Part shown: in pieces, positions 22,249 through 33,680 of the stretch
Layout of the letters: each line of letters opens with the position of its first letter
Position numbering within the stretch: the first letter of the stretch is position 1
DNA from: Flabesymbios commensalis
Lineage: Eukaryota; Annelida; Polychaeta; Terebellida; Flabelligeridae
DNA length: 64,000 bases
Direction: 5' to 3'
Assembly (NCBI GenBank): GCA_964017125.1
Contig: OZ024907.1
Coordinates: 18,026,176 to 18,090,175 of the forward strand
Position numbers and translations under genes: made by a program
The notes under the pieces: model-generated
What the model was told of the DNA's origin: nothing
The model's database searches: none
The model's input: the letters and a program-made list of their open reading frames with translations, nothing else

Positions 22249-24162
22249 TTACAAGTTCTCAGGAAGTTGGGATAGGTAGTCTCTGATAATCAGTGGGGAG
22301 ATGTCTTTCCTGAAGGCCCAACCGACTGCTTTGCTGGCTAGGTGGGGTATGTCATCCCACTCCAACTTTCCTTCGTTCCTGTGGATCGTTCTGCTGTACA
22401 GGACCGTGTGGGCTGAAAAGAGAAGGGCAAGACGGGTTAAGTCGCTATCTGCTAATCTAATTAGTGGTAACTCACTCTCACCTCCTGTGGCCTTCTTGGG
22501 CTGATCGGCGCGTTCACCCTGACGTTGGTGCTCTCGGTGCTGAGTTGGCTGGGCTCTCCTGGTGACTTCCTGGGTGCTGCGATGTCGCTGGCCTTCTCTT
22601 TTCTCAGCGATCTTCCTTTTCACCTCCATTGCTCTAGGGCATCTCCCGTCAGATGCCAGGTGATCTCCTGTGCAGTTGGCGCAGTAGCTTGCTCTGGCCG
22701 TGCAGTCCTGTCTCCTGTGGGTCCCAGCGCACTTTCCGCATCTGATGTCTCTTGCCTTGCAGGAGTCCTGGGCGTGGCCGAATCTCTGGCACCTGTAGCA
22801 CTGCAGGATTCTGTTCTTCTTCTTGTACTCCTCCGTCCTGCAGGAGCGAGTTCCGATGAAGAGACGGCTGTTGCTGATCGCTGCCTCCATCTCTTCCTTC
22901 TTCTCGAAAGTGACCTTGACTTTCGGGATGCCACGTCCTGAGGTCCTGTTGATGAATCGGATGACCTTCACCTTCAGACCTTGTTTCTCTAGGATGGCTT
23001 TCTCAATATCTCCCTCTCCTATTGTGGTGTCCACGTCTTTCACTACCACGCTGAGGGCGTCTTCTACCTTGGCCTCGGTAGAACTTCTTGGTGGTCTGAA
23101 GACAGCTGAGGTCCCCATGAGGCCGCTGTCTTCTCTTTTCATGGACTCGTAGATCTTCTTTGAGTCCTCTTCTGTCTCAGGAAAGATAAGTAGGTCTTTT
23201 CCCATTGTCCTCCTGGTCTCACTTACCTTTACTCCCATACGTTTGCACCATTGTATGAAAGTTAGGTGGTTTGGTCCATTGACTGAACTGGGCAGTTTCA
23301 CGCCGACGATTGGCTGAACAGTTGTCTTCCTCTTCTTTTCTTCATTCTTCTTTACTTCAGTCTTCTTATTTCCTGTTGCTGCAGGGGGCTGTTGAGCGGC
23401 GTCGCGACGCTTCATTTCTTCTTTCTTCTTTTGCTTCTTAGCTTCTTTCCTCTCTCTCTCCTCCCTGGAGGTTGGAATCGTTGTCCAGTCAGAGCGCTCT
23501 CCGTCGGACAGGATTTCTCCTTCTTCTGCTTCCAGAAGGGGGGTGGCCAGAACTTCTTCAGGTGGAGAAACGACGGTCTCCATCTCTTCTCTCTTCTCAG
23601 GCGTCTTCTGCACTGGAGATGCCGTCCTTTGTTTCTTCGCTGGTGAGCCCCCTAAACCTAGCTCTGCTTCGGCAACTCTTACCAAGGTCGTTAGCTGCGA
23701 CGACCTGTGACCTATCTGGGCCTGGTCAACAGGTCTAAGTACCTGTGGCCGGCCGTCGGACAGCCTCCTCTTGGCTGTTGACTTCCTCGGAGTCATCTGT
23801 ACTGGTGACTCAGTTAAACACTCGTACCTACCACTATTACCTTTGGGTGGAGTTTCAACACCCTTGTTTGCACCCGAGAGTGCTCCCGCAAATGACTTCT
23901 TCTTTGGAATGGCCCCCCCATTGGCTCCCTTAGGTACAGACTTACCTGGCTTGCTGGTAGTCCTAAGACTTTTTTCACGCTGCTCGTCCTCTATCAGGGC
24001 TAATCCCATTAGAGTCGTTGCCAGCTCTTTCTTGTCAACGGACGAGAGTCCGTTGATCTCCTTCAGGAGTCTCTTGAGGGCGGTACTACTCTTGGTAGTG
24101 CCGCCCTGCACGCCCTTAGAAGGGCGGGACCCATCTCCAGCGGTTACCTTGCCACTAGGCAT
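22249..24162 (-). CDS. LINE ORF1: CCHC-knuckle nucleic-acid-binding protein
   Basis: 637 residues. The N-terminal half is low-complexity and basic (KKQKKKEEMKRRD, KKNEEKKRKTT). A folded region follows, with KVKVIRFINRTSGRGIPKVKV, resembling the PRE_C2HC/RRM-like domain of Jockey ORF1 proteins. Three zinc knuckles come next, near residues 450-510: CYRCQRFGHAQDSC, CGKCAGTHRRQDC and CANCTGDHLASDGRC. In the family this protein coats the element RNA. The frame is intact. The N-terminal 200 residues could also be read as a disordered linker; no catalytic motif is present. Confidence 0.9.
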   Translation of the reverse strand: MPSGKVTAGDGSRPSKGVQGGTTKSSTALKRLLKEINGLSSVDKKELATTLMGLALIEDEQREKSLRTTSKPGKSVPKGANGGAIPKKKSFAGALSGANKGVETPPKGNSGRYECLTESPVQMTPRKSTAKRRLSDGRPQVLRPVDQAQIGHRSSQLTTLVRVAEAELGLGGSPAKKQRTASPVQKTPEKREEMETVVSPPEEVLATPLLEAEEGEILSDGERSDWTTIPTSREERERKEAKKQKKKEEMKRRDAAQQPPAATGNKKTEVKKNEEKKRKTTVQPIVGVKLPSSVNGPNHLTFIQWCKRMGVKVSETRRTMGKDLLIFPETEEDSKKIYESMKREDSGLMGTSAVFRPPRSSTEAKVEDALSVVVKDVDTTIGEGDIEKAILEKQGLKVKVIRFINRTSGRGIPKVKVTFEKKEEMEAAISNSRLFIGTRSCRTEEYKKKNRILQCYRCQRFGHAQDSCKARDIRCGKCAGTHRRQDCTARASYCANCTGDHLASDGRCPRAMEVKRKIAEKREGQRHRSTQEVTRRAQPTQHREHQRQGERADQPKKATGGESELPLIRLADSDLTRLALLFSAHTVLYSRTIHRNEGKLEWDDIPHLASKAVGWAFRKDISPLIIRDYLSQLPENL

Positions 24163-24670
24163 GCTAGCGGCAAGGTTAAAAATAATTTAGAAAAATTTTG
24201 ACAATTTAATTGTCCCGTATACTGTACTATACTGTGCAGTATGTAGTGGGATGTGTAAGCTGTCAGTCACACTCAGGAGAGTGATGACGCGTCGCTCACC
24301 GAATAGGTGTGAAAAGTGTACCTGTGTACAGACAAGCTGTACAACACAGGTAGCACGCTTAGATTAATATATAAAATGTGTATAATTTTGTAATGCTGAT
24401 CTACTTAAAGCGATTATTGCCTCTATCTAGCGATTTAAACAGCAACAACAGAGCCCCTGTAGGGTGTTGATACTGTATGCCGTCACCGTTTTTAAATCTC
24501 TGAGATTGATTGATAATCCCTGATCAGATTGCGTATATTGCAATGTATAGCTTTATGCCAATTTCGTATTTTGACAGCCCGTCAAAACTCGGATTTACCA
24601 GAGCCCCCACGGGTTGGTAAGATGTTCACTGGTTGAAAGCCAGAGAACAAGTGGAAATGAATGAATGAAT
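24163..24670 (-). promoter_or_regulatory. LINE 5' UTR with probable internal promoter
   Basis: On the - strand, the element starts ATTCATTCATTCATTTCC and continues about 508 bp to the ORF1 start. TACTGTACTATACTG-like direct repeats (24219-24236) recur in the ORF1/ORF2 spacer as AGTACTGTACTGTACT. A promoter is expected for the clade; no specific box is proven. Confidence 0.5.
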
Positions 24671-24688
24671 GATCGTTGCGGACAACTG

Positions 24689-26290
24689 TGTGCACAATGC
24701 CTCATATATAGGGGCACGAGGCACGGGATCAGGTGAGGGAGATAAAGTCTTTGGACCAAGGAAGTGACTGAAGAAGGATCAAAGCTGGTACACGTGATAT
24801 GACATCCCAAACGTAAGAGGGGGGGTGACACATCAGTGGTGTGCCTGATGACTGACTGTCACATCAGTCATCGTCGGCAAACAAAGTATACATTAAAAAT
24901 AAATCAGGTGTGATAAGTCAATGTCATTACATTTAACATGCTTAACAATAATTTTTAATCATCTTCTAGAAAAAAGATAAAAATTAATAACTTTGGGCTA
25001 ATAATATTTCAAAATGTAATATACGATGTCTGATATAAAGTTTCTCATAACTTTCATATCAACACTTATTTAACAAGAGATTACTAGAAAACATTACCAA
25101 TTTAAATTAAATATACCACTTTGAATAACAAAACATTTAATATCTTTACGTATTTATTTTATAGAACATTTAGACAATAATGTTATATTCGTATTCGGTA
25201 ATTAAAGTATCCGTCTGCATTCGATTACAGTATTCATTTTCTATTCAGTAATCATAACAAATTATGAATAAAAATATTTGTCCTGTATTGTGTTGTATGT
25301 GAAGACTTTCAACAAAGCATTGCATTCGTGAATACCTCTTGAATAAAAATAATATTGACCAATTGTTTTATTTTTACATTGCTAGTCAACGAGATGTTGT
25401 TACACTGACAATCACCGCTTCAGCCCCTCCCCTGATTGATATTATATCCACCACACATACCCTGCAGGGGGGTCAAGAACAAAGAAAGACACCTTCACCC
25501 CTCTAACTGGTGCATAGAGAAAGATCAACGTAGCACATTAGCGGGTGAGGTGAGAATGCTGGAGACGCACACCACGCTGAGTGTTTTTGCAATTAACCCC
25601 CGTAGTTTCAAGTGCTCAAAATAAAAGATTTAAATGCAGACATCCAGCCGTTTCTAAAATGTAAAAAATAATAATGATAAATGCGGAATGAATTTATTAT
25701 ATATATATAATCTTGGCGCCTGGTAAGAAAATAGAATTAGATAATATGCAAGACAAATATATTACGTTGGTTAAAAACAACAGACGTAAATGTTCCCAGC
25801 AAAATATATATAGATTATTGCAAACATTTTTGACATTTTAAAACATTTGATACATACACAATCAAAATTATCATATATATTTGGAATAGTTCTTATGATA
25901 ATATTTATTTGTTCGCCAAGTGAAGGTGGTGAACCAATAAATAAATGAGCTAATTGATAACCTGTAGGATTTAAAGGGCTATTGAGCAGGACAAAGGGAT
26001 AAGCATCAAGAGTCTGTTGACCAAAGGACACAAATTAGGTGATTACCTATGTGTCGATACGTGGGAGTGACAATTTTTTTCTGCGGTGCATGATGGGACA
26101 CTGACCCATTGTTGGTTAAGTGTTGAGCCAATGTCACAGGTGGTGGTTGAATAGCATTGACCCAACATTGGGTTTATATTTTGTCTTTGCAGGTTTGGAA
26201 TTAATATAAGCGGGAAAACAACTTTAGATATAATTAATGAGATTTGAATATCTTCCCGTCATTATAAATTGTGTTATAGTACACAATCAA
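24689..26290. other. Unique core of foldback element, right part
   Basis: No gene is recognised. The stretch is AT-rich, with a P1-like remnant at about 26090-26195 (ACCCATTGTTGG ... CCCAACATTGGG). An open frame at 25771-26031 on the - strand has no recognised family. Confidence 0.4.
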
Positions 26291-28560
26291 AAAATGAAAA
26301 AAACTTGTTGCAAAAAACAAGTGTTATAAAAGTTGTTCTGAAAAAAAACACAATCTTAGCCAAGTCCTTTCTTATTCAGTGATCTGACTTGACTCTGTTT
26401 TTTTCTGGCGACATGTTAGCATAAATAAAAACGCTTGCTGAAAAAACTGGTACACAATTTCACATAGAATTTCACAACAATATTTCTTTGTTTTTATAAC
26501 CGTTTTCCAACATTTTTCATCCATAGAGTACAAAACTGATTGAAAAAAAGAAGTGGTATAAAAGATGTTGCATTTGTTGCCACCCAACGCTAAATGTAAA
26601 AAAAACGTACGCTAAATGTTAGAAGGTTGTAACATTTAGCGTTGGAAATGAATCGGGCTTTAGGCCACCTTTGTGCACATATAGGCTAAACTGGGCCAGG
26701 AGAACCTCCTGAGGATGCTGAGATGAGTGAGATGACACTGTCCTCCAGACACAGGATTCGAAATTCGAGCCCTGGCGGTCTGAGGCCGAGCACGCTACCT
26801 CTCGGTCACGGAGGCTCCCCACAATACTGACTTTCACACGTGGATGGGGAAGAAACATTTTTTTGTTTCTTTCAAACCGCCGAGTCCGGGAACCGAACCC
26901 CGAACTCTGGCGTGAAAGGCAGCGGTGCTAACCACTACCCTAGGGCCCCCGCCCACATTTAGCGTTGGAAGTTGTTACATTTGCAGGCGATTACCGGTAA
27001 ATGTAATAAAATTCTTGCATTTAGCGGAGGTATGTTATTTCCAAGCGAATGTAATAACTTTCTTACATATGCCGGAAAATGATAAAAAATGAAAAATTAC
27101 GAAAAAAAACATTCTCAGCCAAGTCCTTCCGCATTCAGTGATCTTACTTAACTCTGGCTTTGTCTGGCGACATTCCACATTTTGGCATAAAGAAAACGGT
27201 TGCTGAAAATTGGTGGTACACATTTTCGCAGATAATTTCACAACAATATTTCTTTCTTTTTAGAACAGTTTTCCAAGATTTTTCATCCATAGAGTACAAA
27301 ACTGACTGAAAAAAAAGTGTCATAAAAGCTGTTACATTTGTTGCCACCCAACGCTAAATGTAAGAAAAACGTACGCTAAATGTGAGAAGGTTGTTACATT
27401 TAGCGTTGGAAGATGTTACATTTGCAGGCGATTTCCGGTAAATGTACTAAAATACTCGCATTTAGCGGAGGTATGTTTTTTCAAGCAAAATGTAATAACT
27501 TTCTTACATATGCCGGAAAATGATAAAAAATGAAAAAAATTCTGAACAAAAAAAACATTCTCAACGAAGTCCTTCCGTTTTCAGTGATCTGACTTAACTC
27601 TGGCTTTGTCTGGCGACATTCCACATTTTGGCATAAAGAAAACGGTTGCTGAAAATTGGTGGTACACATTTTCGCAGATAATTTAACAACAATATTTATT
27701 TCTTTTTTAAACTAGTTTTCCAACATTTTTCATCCATAGAGTACAAAACTGACTGAAAAAAAGAAGTGTTATAAAAGTTGTTACATTTGTTGCCACCCAA
27801 CGCTAAATGTAAGAAAAACGTACGCTAAATGTGAGAAGGTTGTTACATTTAGCGTTGAAAGTTGTTACATTTGCAGGCGATTTCCGGTAAATGTAATACA
27901 ATTCTTACATTTAGCGGAGGTATGTTTTTTCAAGCAAAATGTAATAACTTTCTTACATATGCCGGAAAATGATAAAAAATGAGAAAAATTCTGAACAAAA
28001 AAAACATTCTCAACCAAGTCCTTCCGTTTTCAGTGATCTGACTTAACTCTGGCTTTGTCTGGCGACATTCCACATTTTGGCATAAATGAAACGGTTGCTG
28101 AAAATTAGTGGTACACATTTCCACATAGAATTTCACAACAATATTTCTTTTTTTTTAAAACAGTTCTCCAACATTTTTCATCCATAGAGTACAAAACTGA
28201 CTGAAAAAAAGAAGTGTTATAAAAGTTGTTACATTTGTTGCCACCCAACGCTAAATATAAGAAAAACGTACGCTAAATGTAATCAGGTTGTTACATCTAG
28301 CATTTGAAGTTGTTACATTTGCAGGCGATTTCCGGTAAATGTAATAAAATTCTTACATTTATCGGAGATGTTTTTTTTCAAAAAAATGCAACAACTTTCT
28401 TACATTTGCCGGAAAATGATATAAATGAAAAAATTCTGAACCAAAAGCCCATTCTTAGCCAAGTCCTTCCGTATTCAGTCATCTGACTTGACTCTGGATT
28501 TTTCTGGCGACATTCTATATATTGGTATAAATACTGCTACACATTTGTTTCCAACATTTC
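26290..28560 (-). repeat. ~445-bp tandem repeat in right arm
   Basis: The marker TTTTTCATCCATAGAGTACA occurs near 26512, 27283, 27727 and 28175, with a diverged one near 28551. Spacing is ~444-448 bp except the first interval, which is longer by exactly the length of the SINE at 26648 plus its duplication. Each unit carries paired CGCTAAATGTAAG / TTACATTTAGCG motifs. The left arm has only about one unit, so the arms are unequal. Confidence 0.85.
26648..26954 (-). mobile_element. tRNA-derived SINE with two tRNA-like heads
   Basis: ACATTTAGCGTTGGAA flanks it at 26632-26647 and 26955-26970. On the - strand it begins GGGCGGGGGCCCTAGGGTAG and carries an A-box-like TAGTGGTTAGCACCG with a B-box-like GGGTTCGGTTCCCGG. 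A second tRNA-like unit follows, GTGACCGAGAGGTAGCGTGC with GGGCTCGAATTTCGAAT. It ends CCCGATTCAT. A second copy lies at 33161. It has no coding capacity; pol III transcription and LINE-supplied enzymes are the expected mode. Confidence 0.85.
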
Positions 28561-28969
28561 CCATCAATAAAGTGCATACCTGAAAAAAAAAAATGTTAAA
28601 AAAGTTATTTCATTGTTGCCACCGTACGTTAAATGTAAGAATAAATTACGCGAAATGTAAGAAAGTTGTTACATTTAGCGGTGGAAGCTGTTACATTTGC
28701 GGTCAATTGCTGCTAAATGTGAAAGGAAAAATTCTTACATTTAGCGTAAACATTTTTTTCAAACAAATGTGACAATTTGATTACATTTGCGAGAAGATGA
28801 AAAAAACGACAACATTTCTCTTAGCCAAGTCCTTCCGTATTGAGTCATCTGACTTGTCTTTGAATATTTCTGGCGACAAGCCATATGTTGGCATAAATGA
28901 AAATTGTCATTGACATTTTCATACACATTTTCATACACATTCTCAGTTACATTGTTATGCTTAATACGT

Positions 28970-29515
28970 AAGTAAATTTAAAAATGATTCATGTGACGTT
29001 CTAGTACTTAATATGTCAGTGATACAGAGCAAAATCCATGTGACCCCAAGTAACAAATGTGTCAATTATACGCAGCAAATTCCACGAGAAATTCTAGTAC
29101 TTAATGCGTGAGTGATACAGAGAAAAATCCATGTGACCACTAGTAGTTAATTTGTCATTGATTCAAAGCAAAATCCATGTGACCCTAGTACTTAATATGT
29201 CAGTGACACAGAGGAAAAACCATGTCACCTTCCAGTTCATAATGTGCCAATGATAGGCCTACAGAGAAAAATGCTAGTGAACTTATTACTCAATGTGTCA
29301 GTGATTCAGAGCAAAATCCTTGTGATCATCTAGTAGTTAAAGTGTCAGTTATTCAGAGCAAAATCCATATGACCCTCTACTACTTAGTGCGTTAGTGGTA
29401 TAGTAAAATGCCTGTGACCCTAGTACTTAATGTGTCAGTGATACAGAGTAAAATGCCTGTTACCATAGTCCTTCATGTGTCAGTGATTCCGAAAAAATAC
29501 ATGTGAACCTCCATT
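28970..29515 (-). repeat. 47-bp minisatellite, right arm
   Basis: About 11-12 units mirror the left array on the opposite strand, with units such as AGTGATACAGAG-AAAATCCATGTGACC-CTAGTACTTAATGTGTC. The order of unit variants matches the left arm closely, so the arms are true inverted copies and not independent expansions. Confidence 0.85.
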
Positions 29516-29517
29516 TT

Positions 29518-29610
29518 ACATTTGCCTTTGACAGCGCAGGTATATGTAAGAAGGTTGTCACATTTAGCGTTCTTACATTTACCGGCGTTCTTACATTTAG
29601 CGGTGCTACA
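29518..29610 (-). repeat. Right terminal inverted repeat, 93 bp
   Basis: Complement of 15063-15155 with three differences. It ends GCGGTGCTACA followed by CACGCT. Confidence 0.9.
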
Positions 29611-29616
29611 CACGCT

Positions 29617-31948
29617 CCTGTAAGTACAAAGACTCTGCCCAGAAAACCACAAACTCCATGGATGACTCCGGAAATAATGAAGGCTAAAACCCTTCGCCAC
29701 AATCTCGAACGAACTTGGCGCAGATCTCGCACACATCTAGATCGTTCTCGTTACAAACATAAATGCCACCTGTGTAATAGAATAATGACAAAAGCTAAAT
29801 CGAAATATTTAGCTGATGTTATTTCAGAAAATTCGGACAATCCCCGTTGCCTGTGGAATTCAATAAATAACATTCTGCATTCCTCCCCCCTGTGACCACA
29901 AAGCTGAAAATTTACCCCCAGCAACATCCTACAGAATCCAACATATTGCACCAATTTGTAGATAAAAATATATAAAGAAATTCCGGGGGGCATGCCCCCA
30001 GACCCCCCTAATTTGCATTCCCCATTCGCTCAACGCCAAATATCAATTCAAACAGTACGATTATTCAGGGGCTTCAATTACCTTATTTCGAAAATACCCC
30101 AGCAATCCAAAATTCGACCCCCTTCAAAAATTCCTGAGCACGGGCCTGCCTTTTCTGCCAGAGTTCACATCAGTAAAATCACTTTGTGATCATTTCTCTA
30201 GGTATTTTGTGGATAAAATTGAAACTATCCGTTCCAAATTTTTAGATAAAGTACAGAATATTCCACAAGTGCAAAAAACAGAAATTAGATCCAAAATGAA
30301 CGTTTTTGAACGTGCGTCAGAAGATGAAATTAAAAAAGCTTATTTTGAGCTCATCGTCAAAATCATGTGATCTGGACCCCATTCCTACAAGCGTGTTGAA
30401 AAATTGTCTCGACACATTAATAACTGACATAATTAACATTTCAATGGAAACTAGTACATTTCCTCAAAATTTCAAAGAAGCTCATGTGAGACCACTACTG
30501 AAAAAAACTTCTCTTCCTAAAAATGAGCTGAAAAAATACAGACCTGTATCCAACTTAAGTTTCATTTCCAAAATCTTAGAAAAGATTGTAGCCAATAGGC
30601 TGCAAGCTCATATAAATAATAACCATCTATATAATCCATTACAATCGACAGAATCGGCTCTACTGAAAGTACATAACGATATCATTATTAGTATGGACAA
30701 GGGTGAAGTTACGGCTCTGACCTTGCTTGACTTGTCGGCCGCTTTCGACACCATTGACCATGCTACATTAACAGATAGACTTTATGATTGGTAAGGAATA
30801 TCTGGCCAGGCTCAAATTTGGTTTTCTTTTTTTTTGCAAAATAGGCACCAGTCTGTAAAAAATAAAGACATTCTGTCAGATAAAGTCACACTCTCACATG
30901 GAGTTCCACAGGGCTCTGTGCTAGGACCAGTGCTTTTTACTTTATACACTACACCACTCAGCGCTATTATCTCTAGTTTTGACATAAACCACTGTCTTTA
31001 TGCCGATGATACTCAAATTTACATGTCTCTATCAGTTTCAAACGCTAAGGAATCTCTTGAGAAATTGCAACATTGTTTAATGGGTGTGTCGACCTGGATA
31101 ACAGGATCTAAGCTGAAGCTTAATCCTAGCAAGACAGAATTTCTTCTTATTGGAAACAAACTTCAACGAGAAAAAATCTTGAATAATTTCCCATGCTTAA
31201 TTCTAGGTCAAGACACAAATCCATCTACATAAGCTACAAATCTCGGTGTACTATTCGACAGTAGCCTGAACTTCCGAAAACACATATCCCAAACTTGTAT
31301 GGCATGCTTCTATCATATCCGTGACCTGCGTCGAATTAGAAAAAGTCTGTCCTTAGATCTTGCCAAGCAAATTGCAGTGGCATTCGTCAGTAGTAAGTTA
31401 GATTATTGTAACTCACTTTTTCACAATATGCCAGACAAGGATATCGCTAGATTACAGCGCATTCAAAACTGCCTTTCAAGAGTGGTAACCAAGGCCCCAC
31501 GATTTAGTCGTTCAGTTCCAATTCTAAAACGATTACATTGGATTTCTGTCAAGCTTCGACGCATTCATTTTAAAATATGCGCAATAACTTTTCGAACTCT
31601 ACTTGTTTGGCCAAAATGCTCAAAATATCTCCGCTCCACAAATTCAAATAGATTTGTTGTTCCTCGTATGAAGACTAAGACTGGGTCAAGAGCTTTCTTT
31701 ATATCTAGTCCAGCCTTATGGAACGCCCTGCCTGTTCCAATACGTAATGCCAAAACAATCTTAACATTCCGGAAATTGCTTAAATCTCAGCTATTTGACC
31801 TGGCTTTTCCACCCTAGTCTCTCAGCAGCCTGGCTCCCTGTTAACGAACCTGTTTTGGCCTCGATTATGACACATGATCACGCTAAGAATTTGTGCGCCT
31901 CTGAGCTCGGTTCGCTGAGGATATGAGGATATAGGCGCTTTAGAAGTT
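29617..31948 (+). mobile_element. L2/CR1-like LINE, 3' half (reverse transcriptase)
   Basis: The frame resumes with PVSTKTLPRKPQTPWMT, then ENSDNPRCLWNSINNILH. Foreign C/G-rich sequence (about 29945-30160, with GGGGGGCATGCCCCC) interrupts it before KSLCDHFSRYFVDKIETI. The reverse transcriptase follows: SCDLDPIPTSVLKNCL, KKYRPVSNLSFISKILEKI, LLDLSAAFDTIDH, GVPQGSVLGPVLFTLY, CLYADDTQIY, LKLNPSKTEFLLIG, NLGVLFDSSLNF, SSKLDYCNSLFHNMP and LHWISVKLRRIHFKI. YADDTQ is typical of L2/CR1 relatives. Breaks include a frame shift near 30345, a stop after LYDW (30792-30794) and a stop after NPST at 31230. The element ends in a short 3' UTR and (TTGA)n. Confidence 0.9.
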
Positions 31949-31949
31949 C

Positions 31950-32310
<361 letters not shown>

Positions 32311-32311
<1 letters not shown>

Positions 32312-33160
32312 CACCAAATATAGAATGTTATCTGACAGATTCGAATTCAGCACACACAAATTATGTAAAAACAATCGGATAGAAATGTATACACTAAAAT
32401 CCGGAGAAAAGTTTCAGATTTCAACCCAGGCTAAATATTTTCATTAAAGGCTGCAATGTATTACATTAATAAATATAAATAACACTCATTTTTAAGCATA
32501 CACATATCTGGGTTCAAAAAACATAGGCCAGATATGGATATGTTCAATAACTACGATTTATTATGTCGTTTTCTTTGACCATGTTGACTAGTTTGTTTTG
32601 TTTATTTTGATTATTTTATATCGCGTTTGCTTATCGGTAGGCCTAAGTCAGAAAATAAATGGCAGACGTTTACGTAACGCTTCACCCTAATTCTAGACAT
32701 GTTTGGGTTACCCTCATAAAAGGGGTTAAAATATAAAGTTTGTCCTTTTTTTTTACTTGTAACATCTCATGTCATATTTTGGACATATCAAAGCTTACAA
32801 AAATGGTGTGGGGTATCGGGGGGGGGGGGGGGGGGAGGGGTTGGTTGAACGGTGACCAATTCTACATCCCTACACTGTGTTAAAATCACACAGTAGTATG
32901 AAGATGAATCACAGTAGCCCTATATACAATAGGCCTGATTATGTCTAGTGTATTGTCTGGTTACATATATCGAACTTATCTAGGAACTATATCTCACCTA
33001 AAGAAAAACATAGCTTTTGTCTGTGTTTCATTTCTGATCAAATACATGCCGATTATTGACAATTTTGTCATCGGTGGCGGCCATTTTGAATTTGTATATA
33101 ACCACTGGAGGAAAAAAATGGAAACAGTTGTTTTGTTCATCTATGGGTTGTATATTGGTG
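32311..33160. other. Intergenic, G-run, no gene seen
   Basis: No coding signal. A run of about 18 G lies at 32818-32835. GGCGGCCATTTTGAATTTG at 33076 matches a motif of the satellite at 3290-6255. Confidence 0.4.
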
Positions 33161-33474
33161 GAAATGAAATGAATCGGGCTTTAGGCCACCTTTGTGCACA
33201 CATAGGCTAAACTGGGCCAGGAGAACCTCCTGAGGATGGTGAGATGATTGAGATGACACTGTCCTCCAGACACAGGATTCGAAATTCGAGCCCTGGCGGT
33301 CTGAGGCCGAGCACGCTACCTCTCGGTCACGGAGGCTCCCCACAAAACTGACTTTCACACGTGGATGGGGAAGAAACATTATTTGTTTCTTTCAAACCGC
33401 CGAGACCGGGAACCGAACCCTGAACTCTGGCGTGAAAGGCAGTGGTGCTAACCACTACCCTAGGGCCCCCGCCC
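33161..33474 (-). mobile_element. tRNA-derived SINE, second copy
   Basis: TGTATATTGGTG flanks it at 33149-33160 and 33475-33486. It is nearly identical to the copy at 26648, with an extra ATTTC unit at the 3' tail (CCCGATTCATTTCATTTC on the - strand). Both tRNA-like heads are present. Confidence 0.88.
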
Positions 33475-33680
33475 TGTATATTGGTGAAAAAAAAATCAAA
33501 ATCGACATAAACATGACACAGAATTACACACTAACATATACTAATATGTCAATATGTCCATATAGGCCTATGACGAACGGGGTGGGATACGTTGCCACAA
33601 CAACCCAAAATATAGGCTACGTCCACAATTCTGGTTTATGACATTTTCACATATTATGGACATATCGATCAAGGAGTTAA

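Larger units (their letters stand above)
18252..24670 (-). mobile_element. Complete Jockey-like LINE, 6.4 kb, both ORFs open
   Basis: An exact 18-bp duplication bounds it. From the 5' end (24670) it has a ~508-bp 5' UTR starting with (ATTC)n, ORF1 (24162-22249), a 136-bp spacer, ORF2 (22112-19317) and a ~1.06-kb 3' UTR ending in a hairpin. There is no RNase H domain, which, with the three CCHC knuckles in ORF1, fits the Jockey clade. Open ORFs and a perfect duplication mean a young copy, younger than the foldback element that it interrupts. Confidence 0.9.
15063..29610. mobile_element. 14.5-kb foldback-type transposon with TG...CA ends
   Basis: The outermost 93 bp at each end are inverted copies with three differences (15063-15155 and 29518-29610), beginning TGTAGCACCGCTAAATGTAA. 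Inside these come mirrored arrays: a 47-bp minisatellite (left 15240-16505, right 28970-29515), then blocks rich in CGCTAAATGTAAGAA and AAATGTAACAAC (left 16520-17270, right 26290-28960). A 6-bp duplication (CACGCT) flanks it. Large inverted repeats made of direct repeats define foldback elements (FB, sea urchin TU, Galileo). TG...CA ends with a 6-bp duplication also recall integrase-type transposition. Without later insertions the element would be about 6.7 kb. I see no transposase and no polymerase, capsid or ATPase genes, so it is probably non-autonomous. Confidence 0.85.

Noticed and set aside
22525-24190. Long + strand frames opposite LINE ORF1
   Set aside because: They are shadows of the coding strand; ORF1 has clear zinc knuckles on the - strand.
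26700-26950. Functional tRNA genes in the SINE
   Set aside because: Box A and B are present, but arms do not pair as a complete tRNA and the unit is a dispersed repeat with target duplications.
15063-29610. Polinton/Maverick identity for the foldback element
   Set aside because: Size and a 6-bp duplication fit, but the ends are TG...CA instead of AG...CT, and no polymerase, integrase, ATPase or capsid frames are visible.
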